In this document: piece by piece, positions 10,416-21,765 of the stretch
Layout: every line of letters starts with the position of its first letter
How positions within the stretch are numbered: the first letter of the stretch is position 1
Assembly (NCBI GenBank): GCA_025093985.1
Contig: JACAAK010000003.1
Location: 1,674,001-1,738,000, forward strand
DNA length: 64,000 bases
Source of the DNA: Calvatia gigantea
Lineage: Eukaryota > Basidiomycota > Agaricomycetes > Agaricales > Lycoperdaceae
Direction of reading: 5' to 3'
Translations under genes and position numbers: made by a program
Notes under the pieces: generated by a model
The model's input: the letters and a program-made list of their open reading frames with translations, nothing else
Told to the model about the DNA's origin: nothing
The model's database searches: none

Positions 10416-12728
10416 TTCAAAGCCTCGTGTTTTCCTGCTCGTTATTTCGTTAATAGCCCTGGTAATTGTTGGTGACACCGCAATGCTCACACATGCCCAT
10501 ACCAACAGTATATTTCCATGCATCATCACCACCTCCATCAACCGTCATCCATCATTGTTGCAGCACCACTTTTTCTAGGCCCCCGTCTGATCTGGTTTGG
10601 TTGCTTTTGGTCTCGGATTCCTCACCATCTTTCGTCATCACATTGTCGACATTCTTGGACTTTTACACATTCGCACGGCTGTAATTTGTCTTTTTTCGCT
10701 GCAAGCTTGTGTTGAGGGGGAGAAAGGGACTTTAACCTAAAGAGCTCGTTGGGTGGTTCTGGAAGATGGGGAATATGGTCACGCCATCAACCAACCACTC
10801 GTATCCTTTACGCCTCGCCGGCTGGTCCCCCCCACCCCCCTCACCCGCTGACTATCCTCAAACCATCAACCCCGCCTAGCATCTCCCCCGGTCCCCCGAC
10901 TCGTTGTTGCATTTTGCATTATAAACGTCTTTCCGTTATCAACCCCAAACCCTTACAATAATCTCTTTCCCCACATTTCATCATCAACAGCCCCTATCCA
11001 AACCAATTAACTCGTTGGATTCCCCGTAGAATCTCATCCCTGGAGCGAATCCTCCAGAATTCATTCCTCCCCTCCCCTCCCCAAGAGAAACGAACTACCC
11101 TTCCCTTCGCTGCCGAACGCTCGCCACCGCAATACTTTTAACGCGGGTTTAACGCGCCATCTATATAACCTTACCCTATCTATTCGTGTTCACACTCTTC
11201 CTTCGGCTTTTTCCCTCCACCCTCCTGGGTTCTGGCCTCCCCGGTAGTGCGCCTTCTTTGTACTACCCTATATTTTCGTTGAATATACAAATACTTGCCA
11301 AACCAATTGCCGGTTACTTTTCACATCGCACGGCTCACTCAAAGCTTGACACACACTCCCAGCGACATATGTGAGAGAAATTGCCGAAAAAAATCTCAAT
11401 AAAAATACCTTGGTCCTTTTGGGCCGTTTGACTAAACAGTCATGTGCTAAGAACTCATGACGCGGGGTCTCAGGTGTGTGATTTACACCCTAGATTAGAA
11501 ACTGCTGCCTTCATTCTACTCCAAATTCAGTCACCTAAGTGCGTTGATCTCGCGGCGCCGTGTTGTTCTTATGGGTGGTAGTGGTCAATTCTTTGGGGTT
11601 GAACCAAAGTAAGTCACAAGGGCGCCGAGAAGAAGCTACAAGATCTGTTTCATTTACTAATACATCGTGGTCCCCGTATTTCCTACCAGAGTGATCATGC
11701 ATCATGGATGATATCAATGTGGAGATTCTAATACCGGGGTACTCACTGGAGATACTGGGCTACTGATGTGGATGTATCCCTGAATCGACCTTTGGGGGTG
11801 ATTCAAAGAAAGCTCGTGGTATGCAAGTGCTGTATACGATAGTATATAATGCACGCACGCATGCATACTGTGTAGGGAATGCAATCTGTACATTTTTGCC
11901 ACCTCGATACTGTAACCCACTTTCCCCTCTCATAGCTCCGGTGCCAGGTTTTTAGCGCACGAATTAGATATCTGATAAGGAACTGTTTTGGGTCCACTTT
12001 GCCACTCAGAACATGCGGTCATCATGGAGCAGAACGGCTGACACAAAAGCTCATCAAGCGCTGCGGCCCTAAGACACTCAAATCTCCCCAAGTCCACAGT
12101 GGGACAATGAAACCTGATGTGAAAGGTCTTAGGTGGCTGACCATGGACATAACGAGCCCAACTAGGGAGGGGTGGTGTCTTGGAATTGAGACGACATCAG
12201 TGATAGATCCCCAGAGGTATTTTAAGATCTAGATGTGCAGCAAATGGCAATGCTAAGTGGGCTAAGACAGGTGAATGAGACTACTGTAGACCTTTAACCG
12301 GTAGTGCTGGCCTATCCAAAGGGCAGTCTATGAAGTGAAGTGAAAGGCAAAGAGGGAAGGCTGGGGTTAGATCTGAAAGTATACAATACGTTCCCTCAAC
12401 TTGGAAGGTTGGTAACCATGCTGTCAGATCTTTAGAACTGAATAGCTTAAGTGTGTGGATGACAGAAAACAGGAGATGTGTACTGCGATGATGAGTGGAT
12501 GCGCAAGTTTAGTGATGAATTGACGATATGTCAGACCCAGAAGGTGGCTCCCACGTTCCGGCCGCGACAACCGTTTAATTTCCATACAGGGTAGACGCTC
12601 TCTCCGAGAGGCACGACTACCTACCGTAAATGGAAGACTACGCCGGTTGCCGATCCCCAAGAGTTGGGGGATTCCCCAAACCGAAGGTGCGAACCATTGA
12701 CGAAAAGTCAGTCCCCAAACACCAACCC
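10416..12728. other. Gene-poor stretch downstream of the Yippee gene
   Basis: No protein-coding frame I can support. 10750-11160 is pyrimidine-rich and promoter-like and ends in a TATA-like site at 11162, yet no acceptable coding start follows. From about 11400 to 12650 the sequence has mixed composition with only short random frames on both strands. No terminal repeats, transposase motifs or tRNA were seen. Confidence 0.45.
11162..11168 (+). promoter_or_regulatory. TATA-like box without an obvious downstream gene
   Basis: TATATAA follows about 400 bp of CT-rich sequence and precedes a pyrimidine-rich leader-like stretch (11170-11350). The first ATG after it, near 11369, is followed at once by TGA. 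It may drive a non-coding transcript, or may be chance. Confidence 0.25.
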
Positions 12729-12735
12729 TATAAAT
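12729..12735 (+). promoter_or_regulatory. Candidate TATA box before the small gene at 12849
   Basis: TATAAAT sits 114 bp before an ATG and is followed by a strongly pyrimidine-rich leader (12745-12840), like other promoters in this window. Confidence 0.4.
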
Positions 12736-12848
12736 CCCTCGTCAATTTCATTTTCTTCTCCCCACCCATCTTCGCAATCCCCCCCCCCCCTTGTCGCATC
12801 CAAGACACCGTCCCCTCTCCCTTTCTCTTCCCGTTTTCTAGAATCGCG

Positions 12849-13102
12849 ATGGGTTAGTGGTTTGTCGTGGATACGCCCTGCTGTTAGCATACTCACGTGT
12901 GTTTGCAGCCACCATTTTGTCTCGCCCGGTTGTCTCCTCACCTCTCGCGGCCAGTAGCCTCCACACAAACTCAGACAGCTGCCCAACGCGCGGTTCCAAA
13001 GCGAAACCCATCCTTCCCTTCTTCACGCGCTCCGCGGCCATTCGCTTCTATCGCACAGTCGATACAGGGCTCCGCAGGGAAAAAGGGCGTGAAGATCATT
13101 GA
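12849..13102 (+). CDS. Possible small spliced gene, function unknown
   Basis: A TATA-like box and pyrimidine-rich leader precede ATGGgttagt, so the second codon would run straight into a stop unless an intron starts at 12853. Splicing to the cag near 12908 gives a protein of about 65 residues beginning MATILSRPVVSSPLAASS and ending EKGREDH at 13102. It is rich in Ser, Arg and Pro and has almost no acidic residues in the first 50, which would suit a mitochondrial presequence. A second frame over the same DNA stays open to 13172 and ends TLFVLDLTQAEFSRQD; it could be the real frame if splicing differs. I recognise neither product. The promoter-like context is the main support. Confidence 0.3.
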
Positions 13103-13998
13103 AGCACCCAAAAACCAGCAGACACTATTTGTCCTGGATCTTACACAAGCGGAATTCAGTCGACAGGATTAGACAACCATTAACTTTCTCTATCACGTTT
13201 TCATTGTTTCACTCGGCCATCTTGCACGCTGTACTGGACGTACGAGGTTTAGACAATCTGAATCTGGAAGAAAAAAAAAAGCTCATGGGGCTATTGCATT
13301 AACAATTTTCTCTTTCGCTTCTCTCACTTCATGCATACTTTTCGCCTGATCGCACTCACCCTAATCCTTCCGTCCTATCCGCACGGTCTTATTCTTATCA
13401 ACTTTCCTCCCCTTTGTCAATAGATGGTTCCTTCAAAGTTGTACTTGTCGAAGACTTTCGGTGTCGTTGTAGTTGATACCCCAATGTAAACTGGTGCCTG
13501 CCTTACGCTACACGACTATTAACTCTTGCCCAAAATGTAGCAATCTTTGATCACTAAGTATGCCACGCATGGAAGCTACGTCAAAATTGCCAGTGACGTT
13601 ACCGCACTGCGAAATAATCCTATTCTAAGTGTGGTTCTCACATGGAATAATTATGGGTTTGTACACACCATTATTCGACTAGCTGCTCGGCACGGATTTT
13701 TGTGGTGGGTTATTTGAATATACCCGGGCATTCCTGTACCTCCCGGGAGAAATCGTCATCGCAAGGTTGATTCGAAAATGGATGACTCTTGTCGGCTTTC
13801 AGCATCCTATCAGAGACTAAGTCCACATATGCCACGCTCATTTACGCTCGGAAGTCCCCCTATCAATTAGGTACAGGATGTTAGGCGCTCGTTTCAGAGA
13901 ACAAGATACACCGAGGTCCAGGGTTATCTCAAGAAGTTAATCATTGTCATATGAGCGTCTTCATTCAAGACTGAGTGAGATGACTGAGTTTCGGATCT

Positions 13999-14013
13999 CC
14001 CCCCCCCCCCCCC
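13999..14013 (+). repeat. Poly-C run of 15
   Basis: Fifteen consecutive cytosines. Length is likely unstable and prone to sequencing error. Confidence 0.9.
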
Positions 14014-16102
14014 ACAAACAAATAGATGTGTTCTAGCAATCAGGCACGTCCGTTCCCCATTCGAGTGGTTAAGAGAACTGGGCCTGGATATGGACCCCGT
14101 GGCCGGGACTTGGGCCAACCCCGGAGATATAGCACCTTGGAGATGTGGGAGATGTGGGTTCCTTCTTGGGCTTGTTACATTTTAATGGCACGAGGGTGAT
14201 GGAGACAGTAGTTCATCAGAAACTACACATATCTGTTGATAACTACAATCAACGAAATGGTCCTTGGGGCACGAGCACACACCGCTACAACCACTGCATT
14301 CAACTCATAACCCAGACAAACACACAAATCCATTGCTCAAAGTGGAAAGGTGAGGTACAGTGCAGCATGGCCACTATGGATCACCATCCAGTTTGGACTT
14401 TATAGACACCCACGGCACCAGTTGCGATCGGGCGTCAAGTGGGCCTGGACAAGATTTTCCTTGAAGAAAAGTCGGACACCCGAGTTCGTCCTTTATGTCC
14501 CTGTGCCATGCGGACTCGATTACTTGGAGACCCGTGGCATGGTCGACAGTGGGGAACAGTTCCGCAGTGTGGCAGTGATGTGTCCGAGATTATTCATGCA
14601 AAGGTGTAAGATTCAACTGTTTGCTGTGGGTCGTTCTCGGTATGGGGGATTGATCACAAAGCTGGCGCTCAATATAACTGGTGCTATTTTTGGACCTGTC
14701 CGGGTGGCGCAGTCAATGCTTTAGACGTTGTTTGTTAGGTTTAAGGTGGGAAGACCATAGACATTGGAGACTCTCGATGGTTGTGAATTCCTCCGGTTGG
14801 TATGCATACCGTTAAGATTTGCAAAAGGTTTTGTGAGGTAGGGCCGATGGACGACGAATCTAGTGGCTCATGAGGTCCGTGGAACGTGCCATTCCCGACT
14901 ACGAACACCACATGCGCCCTTGGTGGCGAACAAACTGGTTAACGTTAAACGCTACCTGGCCAGAGACGTCGTTGGACGATCTTGAAACAGGTGAGGTAGA
15001 GTGGTGGGGAGGAGAACGCGGCAAGATGCCACTACTTACACGCCAAATCAACCAGCGTTAAATCGCACCTGAAGATGACTGTTGAGTGAAGTTTGACCAA
15101 AAGGGGCGAGAGCTCATTGCCCGCCGCGAACTAAATAAACAAAACAGTGCGATGTAGTCGTAGAATTTTAATGGGAACGATAAGCCTCAGTTGCCTTGCA
15201 GAAGGAGTTAAATGGTGGGGACTGGTCGTACATTCGGGCGCCAGTATTCAAGGTCAATGAGCGCGGATGCGAATTTGTAGAGCCTTTGGCAACCCGCCCC
15301 GATACTCTGGACATGTCAGAATTGTTGTTAGGTTTCAGTGAGGAATTATGGAGGAGAAACTCGTATGTAATGACTTACCGCTTCCAAACGTTTAGCCGTC
15401 AGCCGCATGATCCCATCACATCAGGCGTCATCCACCATCCCGTCAGTAGAGGTTGCCTCCTTTATATAAATGATTACGAGAGGGGTATGGGGTTATGCAT
15501 AACACCGATTTCCAGACTATTAAACCAACTGTTGAGAAATGGTACTCCTTGACCACTCAAGGCCACGGGAAGCACGCCATAGACTGCGGGTCCATCAGGA
15601 GACACAAAAGTCATTGGCGTGGGGTTGGTTGGCAAGCTACATGCGCTTGAATCCCAAGCACAGGTGGAACGCGGTGGCTGATGGCAGTCGACATGCGAAC
15701 AGACCCTTTTTTGGTATGTCTATGCAAACGCCCGTGACATTCGGGTATATGGCTCTGGTAGGTGCAAGGACACACGGTGGTAAAGCGTCGGAAGCAACTA
15801 TCGGTGGAACGAAACAGCTCTGTTTAGGATAAGGGGTTGTCCGTGGGTGTGGCACCCCAGGGATTAAATCAATTCCAGACGCAGATGACAGTGGTGGTCA
15901 ACACACTATAGGGAAGCCTCCACACACACGTGGGAGGTCAGTGTGTATCCTTGATGGCATATCGGGATTGCACACATCACAGTATGGGACAATCTCGACG
16001 GTCCGATCGCGCCTCGGGTAGGGAGAAACCCTAGCTGAACGAATGGAAGCCTTATGTCGTAGCGTACTAGCGTGGTATCTCCTTGATGGCTGTTGTCATC
16101 GC

Positions 16103-16104
<2 letters not shown>

Positions 16105-16133
<29 letters not shown>

Positions 16134-16137
16134 CTCA
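16105..16137 (+). repeat. GCCCTC hexanucleotide repeat
   Basis: About five tandem copies of GCCCTC with diverged flanking units. Read on the minus strand this gives a Glu-Gly repeat in an otherwise unsupported open frame. Confidence 0.85.
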
Positions 16138-18466
16138 TTCTCGGAAATTTTGATAAGTGAGGTTATGGCGGAGGCGAACTGGGAATAAGTTATGAACCAC
16201 ACCCCGAACGGCCAGGAAGTTATAGATGTGTGGTAGACCGACAGCGGGAGCGCGAGAGAGCCGTTAATGTCAAGAGCGACATTCCGGGAAATTATAAAGG
16301 CGAGAGGTGCCAGTGAAAAACTTCTGTCTGTCAAGGCGATGAGGCCACTTACAAAACCCGACTCAGGTAGTACGATATGAATGATAGGCGGACCCAGGCC
16401 CGCATCCCGTGGGACAACGGATCCAGTAGTGTCAGAAAAATCACTAGAACTGCGTCCCACAGCGCAATCACATAAGGAATACTGCATAAGTACCGGTGGG
16501 TCCAAAATACATACCGCCACCGAGAAAATCTGGATCGAAGAGGGCGTCATTGAATTTCAACGGCGGCGATTGCGTTGCGATGTAATTGGTTTTGACACAT
16601 AGTGCCTGTAAGAACGCGAAACAATAGCTTCGGAAACGGTCCGCAATCCTAGTCAAGGGGTCGTTATATTGTTAGTGGATAAAATCCCGCCTAAATTTAG
16701 CATCAGTAGCCCACCGGTCACTGCGTCCGTCCTACATTATCTCTCCCCCATTCAAAAGGTACTTGTGAGCTCCCCACGATAGAATTTCCGGAGGTTCGAG
16801 GGCCCTTGGAGGATCTGCTAAACGGACCCCAGCCGAAGAAAAGCACCGCGGCATGTGGAAGAATAGGTTCGCCCAATCACGGTGCAGGTGGTGTCGAACT
16901 ACCTCCCCTACACGCCCTAAACAAGAAGGGGTACGTATCGGAGTCCGATAACGGGATGCAGGAAAATGCAGGAGGTTGTGCCAGTACCAAGGTCTTCCGC
17001 TTGACTTGCCATCTTGGACCTATTGTGTGGCGAGGTTAAGGAGAATCGGATCCAATTGAGTTGCTAGTTAGGGCAAAGAACATTGAACATGAGGTGGGTA
17101 AAAGGTGTGGAATTCGCGGTGTTTGCGGTGCCATGTTAGATACTTACACGGGGCAGTCAGAGTGTACGACCCGAGTCCGATAGAGGTTTGGAAGCTAGGG
17201 ATGAGCCCTAGTTAACGAGAATATAAGGACGACAAACGCGGACCTGTTTTATTGTTATTGATTAACCACCCTCAATGATTCTCGCAGAACGCGCAAGGGA
17301 AAAACGGAGATGCTGGAACAGGAAAGTGTATCCTCAGCACGTGCACGAATATCCGAGATTGTGCACAGCTACGCACTTGGGGCGGTGAATTAGGGTTCAT
17401 GTGAACCAGTGTGGCTGGGACACCTATATTTATATGTACAATGGCGCGAAATGGTCTAGCTCAGCGGTCATCGTGTTTTTCAGTCGAATTCCTCGGTTGG
17501 TTCATCGAAGCACCAGCGGAATATTTTGATTGGAAAGACGACAAAATGGGGAGTCGAGATGAGTTTTGTTGGCCCCGGGTCTCCGATGACCAGGGTGTGG
17601 GACATGTCCTCGTTGATCGCCATTAAGGCCAAGTGAACAAATCGGGCCAAGACTCTGGGCTCGTGAAAACTAGGGTCATTCGACGAGTAGAAATTTCACA
17701 AGGCGCAGCGTACGGTGTTGATGGGGGAGGGGAAAGGAATAGAGTTTTAAGAAGCGCATGTTATTTTTTTGCTTGAGGTGCCGGATGTAAGGTTTAAAAA
17801 AAAAGCCATCCGTTGCAGAGCAGCCACATGGCCAACGGCGACGAAAGCGCCTCGGCACCGCAAACAAGTTCAGGTGCACCCCGTCCAACCCGCCCAAGAT
17901 GAACATTGACTTGGGCGCAGATGAGCATGAAAGGTGGTCTGCGTGTATGCTGTATAGTAGGTGTATATTAATTCCGGCGTTGGTTGTTTTATGAAATAGC
18001 AATCAGTGCTCTTCCGAGGCTCAGTTGCTGGACTCGAGGCCTCGAATCCAAAGAGAGAGAAATACACAGGGTGTTGACTCATCCATATGCAGCTATCCCG
18101 CAGCACAGCTGCACAGAGGCAGAGCTTGGCACTTTCCAAGTACGGTTGGTGTAGAGAGCTGATCTTGTTTTGGTGCCTGAAGCGGAGATGGCCGGGATGG
18201 CAAGGGAATTGATGTGCTGTCGGCCCTTAAGCCGCCCTTGGCAAGGACCGGGTGTGACATGTCACGGATTGGGATGAAAACGTGGGGAAAAAGAGAAGCG
18301 TGAGAAATCCGGGATGTGGTGTGTTCTGGGTAGAAATAGCAGGCCACTCGCGGGAATTCGTCTGATTGTTTCCTCTTGCTCGCTACTCACAGGCTTCGCC
18401 TTTACGACCTGTTACGACCGCACGACTTTATTTCTTGCATCTTTTCTCTCCAATCTCATCTTCATC

Positions 18467-19419
18467 ATGTCGCCTTCTTTCAACAATAACAATGTCGCCA
18501 CTATCCCCAACGCGAACGGTACCATCAACAGCGCCAATAACCCAGGCATCAACACCAACAATATGGACCACTGGAGGGTCGCCGTCCTCGGTGACGGTGG
18601 TGTTGGCAAGACCGCCCTAGCCGTACAGGTATGCACTACTATTGCTCCTCAGAGCTATCGTTCTAATCCCTCTTGTCAGTTTACCTTGAATTGTTTCGTC
18701 GGTAAGTTGGCCGAATGGCTGTTCTCTTGTCTTCGGCACTGATGTAATCGCTCTCTCCCTTATGATTTCGCTTGCAGAGGTAACCTTTACAAACAACTAC
18801 TTCGTTCTAGAAACTGATCGAATGTTGTAGACATACGACCCTACAATCGAGGACGCATATCGGAAACAGCTTGTCGTTGACAACCGCATGTGTTTCGTAG
18901 AGGTCATCGACACTGCTGGACAAGGTTTGTCATCGGTGTCATTACTCGCTTTAAAATTTTCTCACCAAAACCGCCAGAGGAATATGCTACCCTTCGGGAC
19001 CAATGGGTCCGGTGAGTCCCTCCCTGTAGCCCTTGTATGAGTACAGCTCGGCTGACTAACCTCGCTATTTTAGTGAGGGACAAGCATTCATTTTGGTATA
19101 TTCGATAGCATCAAGAACCACATTTGAACGCCTGGAGATGTTCCGTCAATCGATGCGCCGTGTCAAGCGCGGTGATACGATCTTCATGCTCGTCGGCAAC
19201 AAGTGCGACAAGTCATACGAGCGGGAGGTCTCCAAGCAAGAAGGAGCTGCACTAGCACGTCAATTTGGTTGTGAGTTTCTCGAAACATCGGCTAAGACTG
19301 CGGAGAATGTGGAGCGCCTCTTTACAAATCTCGTTCGAGCCCTCCGCGACGCCTCTGCAGCAAAGGAGGAAGGTCAGCAACCACCGAAGAAGAAGAAGAA
19401 AAAGTGTATAGTCTTCTGA
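18467..19419 (+). CDS. RAS: Ras-family small GTPase
   Basis: A membrane-bound GTP switch controlling growth, polarity and cAMP/MAPK signalling. The P-loop is [13 protein letters not shown] (18590-18628) and switch I is [16 protein letters not shown]. Switch II is [20 protein letters not shown], spliced over three exons (18908-18924, 18978-19011, from 19074). The NKCD base-specificity motif is near 19198 and ETSAK near 19281. The C-terminus has six lysines and the CaaX box CIVF, whose final Phe favours geranylgeranylation; no nearby palmitoylation cysteine is seen. An Asn-rich extension of about 30 residues precedes the G domain, which is unusual for Ras. The start at 18467 has the good local context ATCATG. 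The region for the effector loop is cut into a 22-nt exon (18680-18701) and apparently a 2-nt exon (18778-18779), since the conserved Glu of FVET needs exactly two extra bases there. Confidence 0.92.
18680..18701 (+). other. RAS: 22-nt coding microexon in RAS
   Basis: Encodes FTLNCFV plus one base, between a cag acceptor ending at 18679 and a gtaagt donor at 18702. It matches the conserved stretch following the Ras P-loop helix exactly. Confidence 0.8.
18778..18779 (+). other. RAS: Apparent 2-nt coding microexon (AG) in RAS
   Basis: The flanks are cttgcag (acceptor, ends 18777) and gtaacc (donor, starts 18780). Adding AG restores GTC GAG ACA, that is Val-Glu-Thr of [11 protein letters not shown]. 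One long intron from 18702 to 18830 would lose the Glu codon and break the frame, and no other GT-AG choice I tried gives it. Confidence 0.55.
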
Positions 19420-19801
19420 ATGTTTTCCTTGTGTTCCCTGCGGTCCACGGCCTTTAGATTCCCCATGTCTTGTCCAACGATACCACTATGCCTCCTATGG
19501 TCCTCGCATGTTGTCACTCGTCTCGTATGCCTTTTTTCTCGCCCATGTCTTGTTGTGTTTTCTCTTGGTCTTTTTGGTGATGGCGATTTTGTTATGTTTT
19601 CTGCAAAATGTAGGGATTCAAGCGTTAACTTAAATGACTCTTGGAATTTACCGCACTGTTTTAACACAGTACATGATAGATTGCATTTTATGCATGCACT
19701 GCTATGACTTTTGACATCTAATCAACTGCTGTGCCGTAGGCAATGTGAAGGATATAAAGGCACTGCTGGAACGCCACGTTTGAACATAGTCGCCCCTTAC
19801 C

Positions 19802-21598
19802 ATGGCTTGGAATTCATTCACCTGTGACAACCCAGACTTTGCCGTCCGCTCAGTTCCAGATGGAACTGTCTTTCGGGTACAGCAATCTGCCCTGAGCAAC
19901 AGCGAAGTTTTTCGTGTGTTTATCTCTATGACGTATTCATAACGTTCTTATACGTCGATATCTAGGTGATATGTTCCTATGCTGTGAAACAAGAGACCGA
20001 GTGGACCAAATTCTAGACTTGCAGGAATCCGGCCAGGTCCTATCAGCACTCTTACACCTTCTACACCATCCTCCAATGCCGCCTACTGGAGACGGCAGCG
20101 GTACTACGAAGTTCAACCGAGAACGCTTTTTGCCCCGAATACCTTCATACGACCACAGTACCGTCATTCCACTGCCTGTGCTCCAACCCATGCTTTTTGA
20201 CCTGGTGGATAAATATGGTTTAAGCGTGGATATCTTCAAAGTCCTTTGCGCGCATCTATTAGCTCATGCGCCAGCACATCCATTAAGGGTGTACGGCTTC
20301 GCAACGTCCTTCGAACCTCGGTATCATTGGCGTAGGCCCCCGACCGAATCCTCAGCTGCCGAAGGGGGTGACGCCCAGAATTCCTGCCAGTGACAAATTT
20401 GGCATTGGAGCCGAAAGGGAGATGGAAGAACAAACGCAAAAGATTGCGTCGAAAGCAAGCCAATTCCTAGAGCCGATAGGGAGCTACTCGATGGAATGTA
20501 TTCTTGATGCGATTCCGAGCGTCAAAGCGCTACACCGCGTAGTGCAACTGCAACATCTGCGCCTCAAGGCGTTAAGGGTAGTTCTGGACGAATCAGAAAT
20601 ATTCCCGAAAGGTTAGCTGCCACCGCCAATCCTTATTGCCCCCTTTTCCCGCCCTTTTCTTGGGATTCTCCCCGCTTCCGTTCACGGGAGACGTTGGGCC
20701 TTTGTCACATCCTATCTTATCCCCTTCTATCCGACTCAACGGTTGCCGTTTCGTCGTTTGTTCCTACGGCGTGGAGTAAATCCCATTCAATGTATTCTTC
20801 GAAGCAACTTCATCGTAAACACGATGTTGTTCTGTTTCGTCTTCCCTAAACTCATGCCGGGATTTTTTGCCTATATTCTTCCATTCCGTTGATTCCAGCC
20901 ATTTCGTCATTTTCCTTTTTCAACCAATTTCTCACTTTTCAATTTTCCTGCGGAACTCAACTGAATTACTGACTCCCCGGTTTTTCTCTCACAAAACATT
21001 TTTCCTGGGTTGAAAACGATTCTGGTACTGACGTACGTACATCATTGAACATTGCGGCCTGCTCTGCTTCTTCTGCAACTTCGCGGCATCGCACGAAACG
21101 CGCACTCTCGTAACACGCTCCGCGACGTGGGGGTGCTACAACCTGTTTCTTCGCACCTGATTATTTTTTTTCCCTTTCTCTTTCCCTCTTGGCCGTCCCC
21201 GTCGTTGTCAGGGTACGGTGCGTGCCCATCGCACCGCGAGAAGACCTTGGAGTGCTGGGATCGACAACGTAAGGCTTTGGCAGGAAAGATTGATTCTGGT
21301 GCGTGAGATTTTATTATTTCAATTGGACGTGTACCTCGGCCATGACCTTCCCTTCTGATTTGATTATTTTCTCATCGTTACAGGGACTGATGTGGCTGGT
21401 GAAATGGAGTTATTTGTCGATACGTTAAAACCATGTAACATTTGTTACAAAGCTGGTGTTGCTGCGGTCGAGATGCTTGCCGTGAGTGTCATATTCACCT
21501 CGGCATTTATTTATTCTTGAAAAATGATTGATCGCCTGCTTTAGTACAAATGCTACAGGGTTCCCAAGCAGGTTCAGCTTAACGCAGGACTTGCCTGA
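19802..21598 (+). CDS. BTB/POZ-domain protein
   Basis: BTB domains mediate dimerisation and often link substrates to cullin-3 ubiquitin ligases; mushroom genomes carry many of this type. Exon 1 (MAWNSFTCDNPDFAVRSVPD, start 19802) gives the opening strand-helix pattern, then VFRVQQSALSNSEVFR joins over an intron to DMFLCCE (19971 onward). Next come LLHLLHHPP, IPLPVLQPMLFDLVDKYGLS and LLAHAPAHPLRVYGFAT, typical of the mushroom BTB family. The later exons read IPSVKALHRVVQLQHLRLKA (near 20515-20575), YGACPSHREKTLECWDRQRK (near 21213-21270) and a CNICYKAGVAAVEML segment, ending AGLA at 21598. Between 20300 and 20400 the frame changes; a 58-nt intron at 20321-20378 would fix it, but this join is not confirmed. 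No target or function can be named. It converges with PMP24. Confidence 0.8.
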
Positions 21599-21765
21599 AA
21601 CGAAACTCACACGATGCTATGACACAAATTTGTGCATTTACCCAAGGTATACCCCCCAAATCCAAGAGAATGGGATAGAGCTTTTCCTGAGCCCTACATT
21701 ATGGAATATGTGCTCAAAGCGCAAGTACCCAATATGCCGAGTTTATGTAATATGTAACTGTCCAA

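Larger units (their letters stand above)
13103..18466. other. Five-kilobase gene desert upstream of RAS
   Basis: No frame here resembles a protein I know. The longest, such as 15906-16550 on the minus strand and 14350-14724 on the plus strand, have no domain-like pattern and are partly simple-repeat translation. I saw no long terminal repeats, terminal inverted repeats, integrase or transposase motifs. Two simple repeats are present (listed separately). The last 150 bases hold the RAS leader. It may be decayed transposon sequence, but that cannot be shown by reading. Confidence 0.4.

Noticed and set aside
15906..16550. 214-codon minus-strand open frame in the gene desert
   Set aside because: Part of it is only the translated hexanucleotide repeat; the rest shows no domain-like pattern, promoter or splice logic.
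16795..16815. GGTTCGAGGG resembling a tRNA T-loop
   Set aside because: The R-A-N-Y-C part of the B box is wrong and there is no A box at the right distance.
11400..18300. Possible LTR or DNA transposon remnant
   Set aside because: I could not find paired terminal repeats, target-site duplications or any transposase, integrase or reverse-transcriptase motif.
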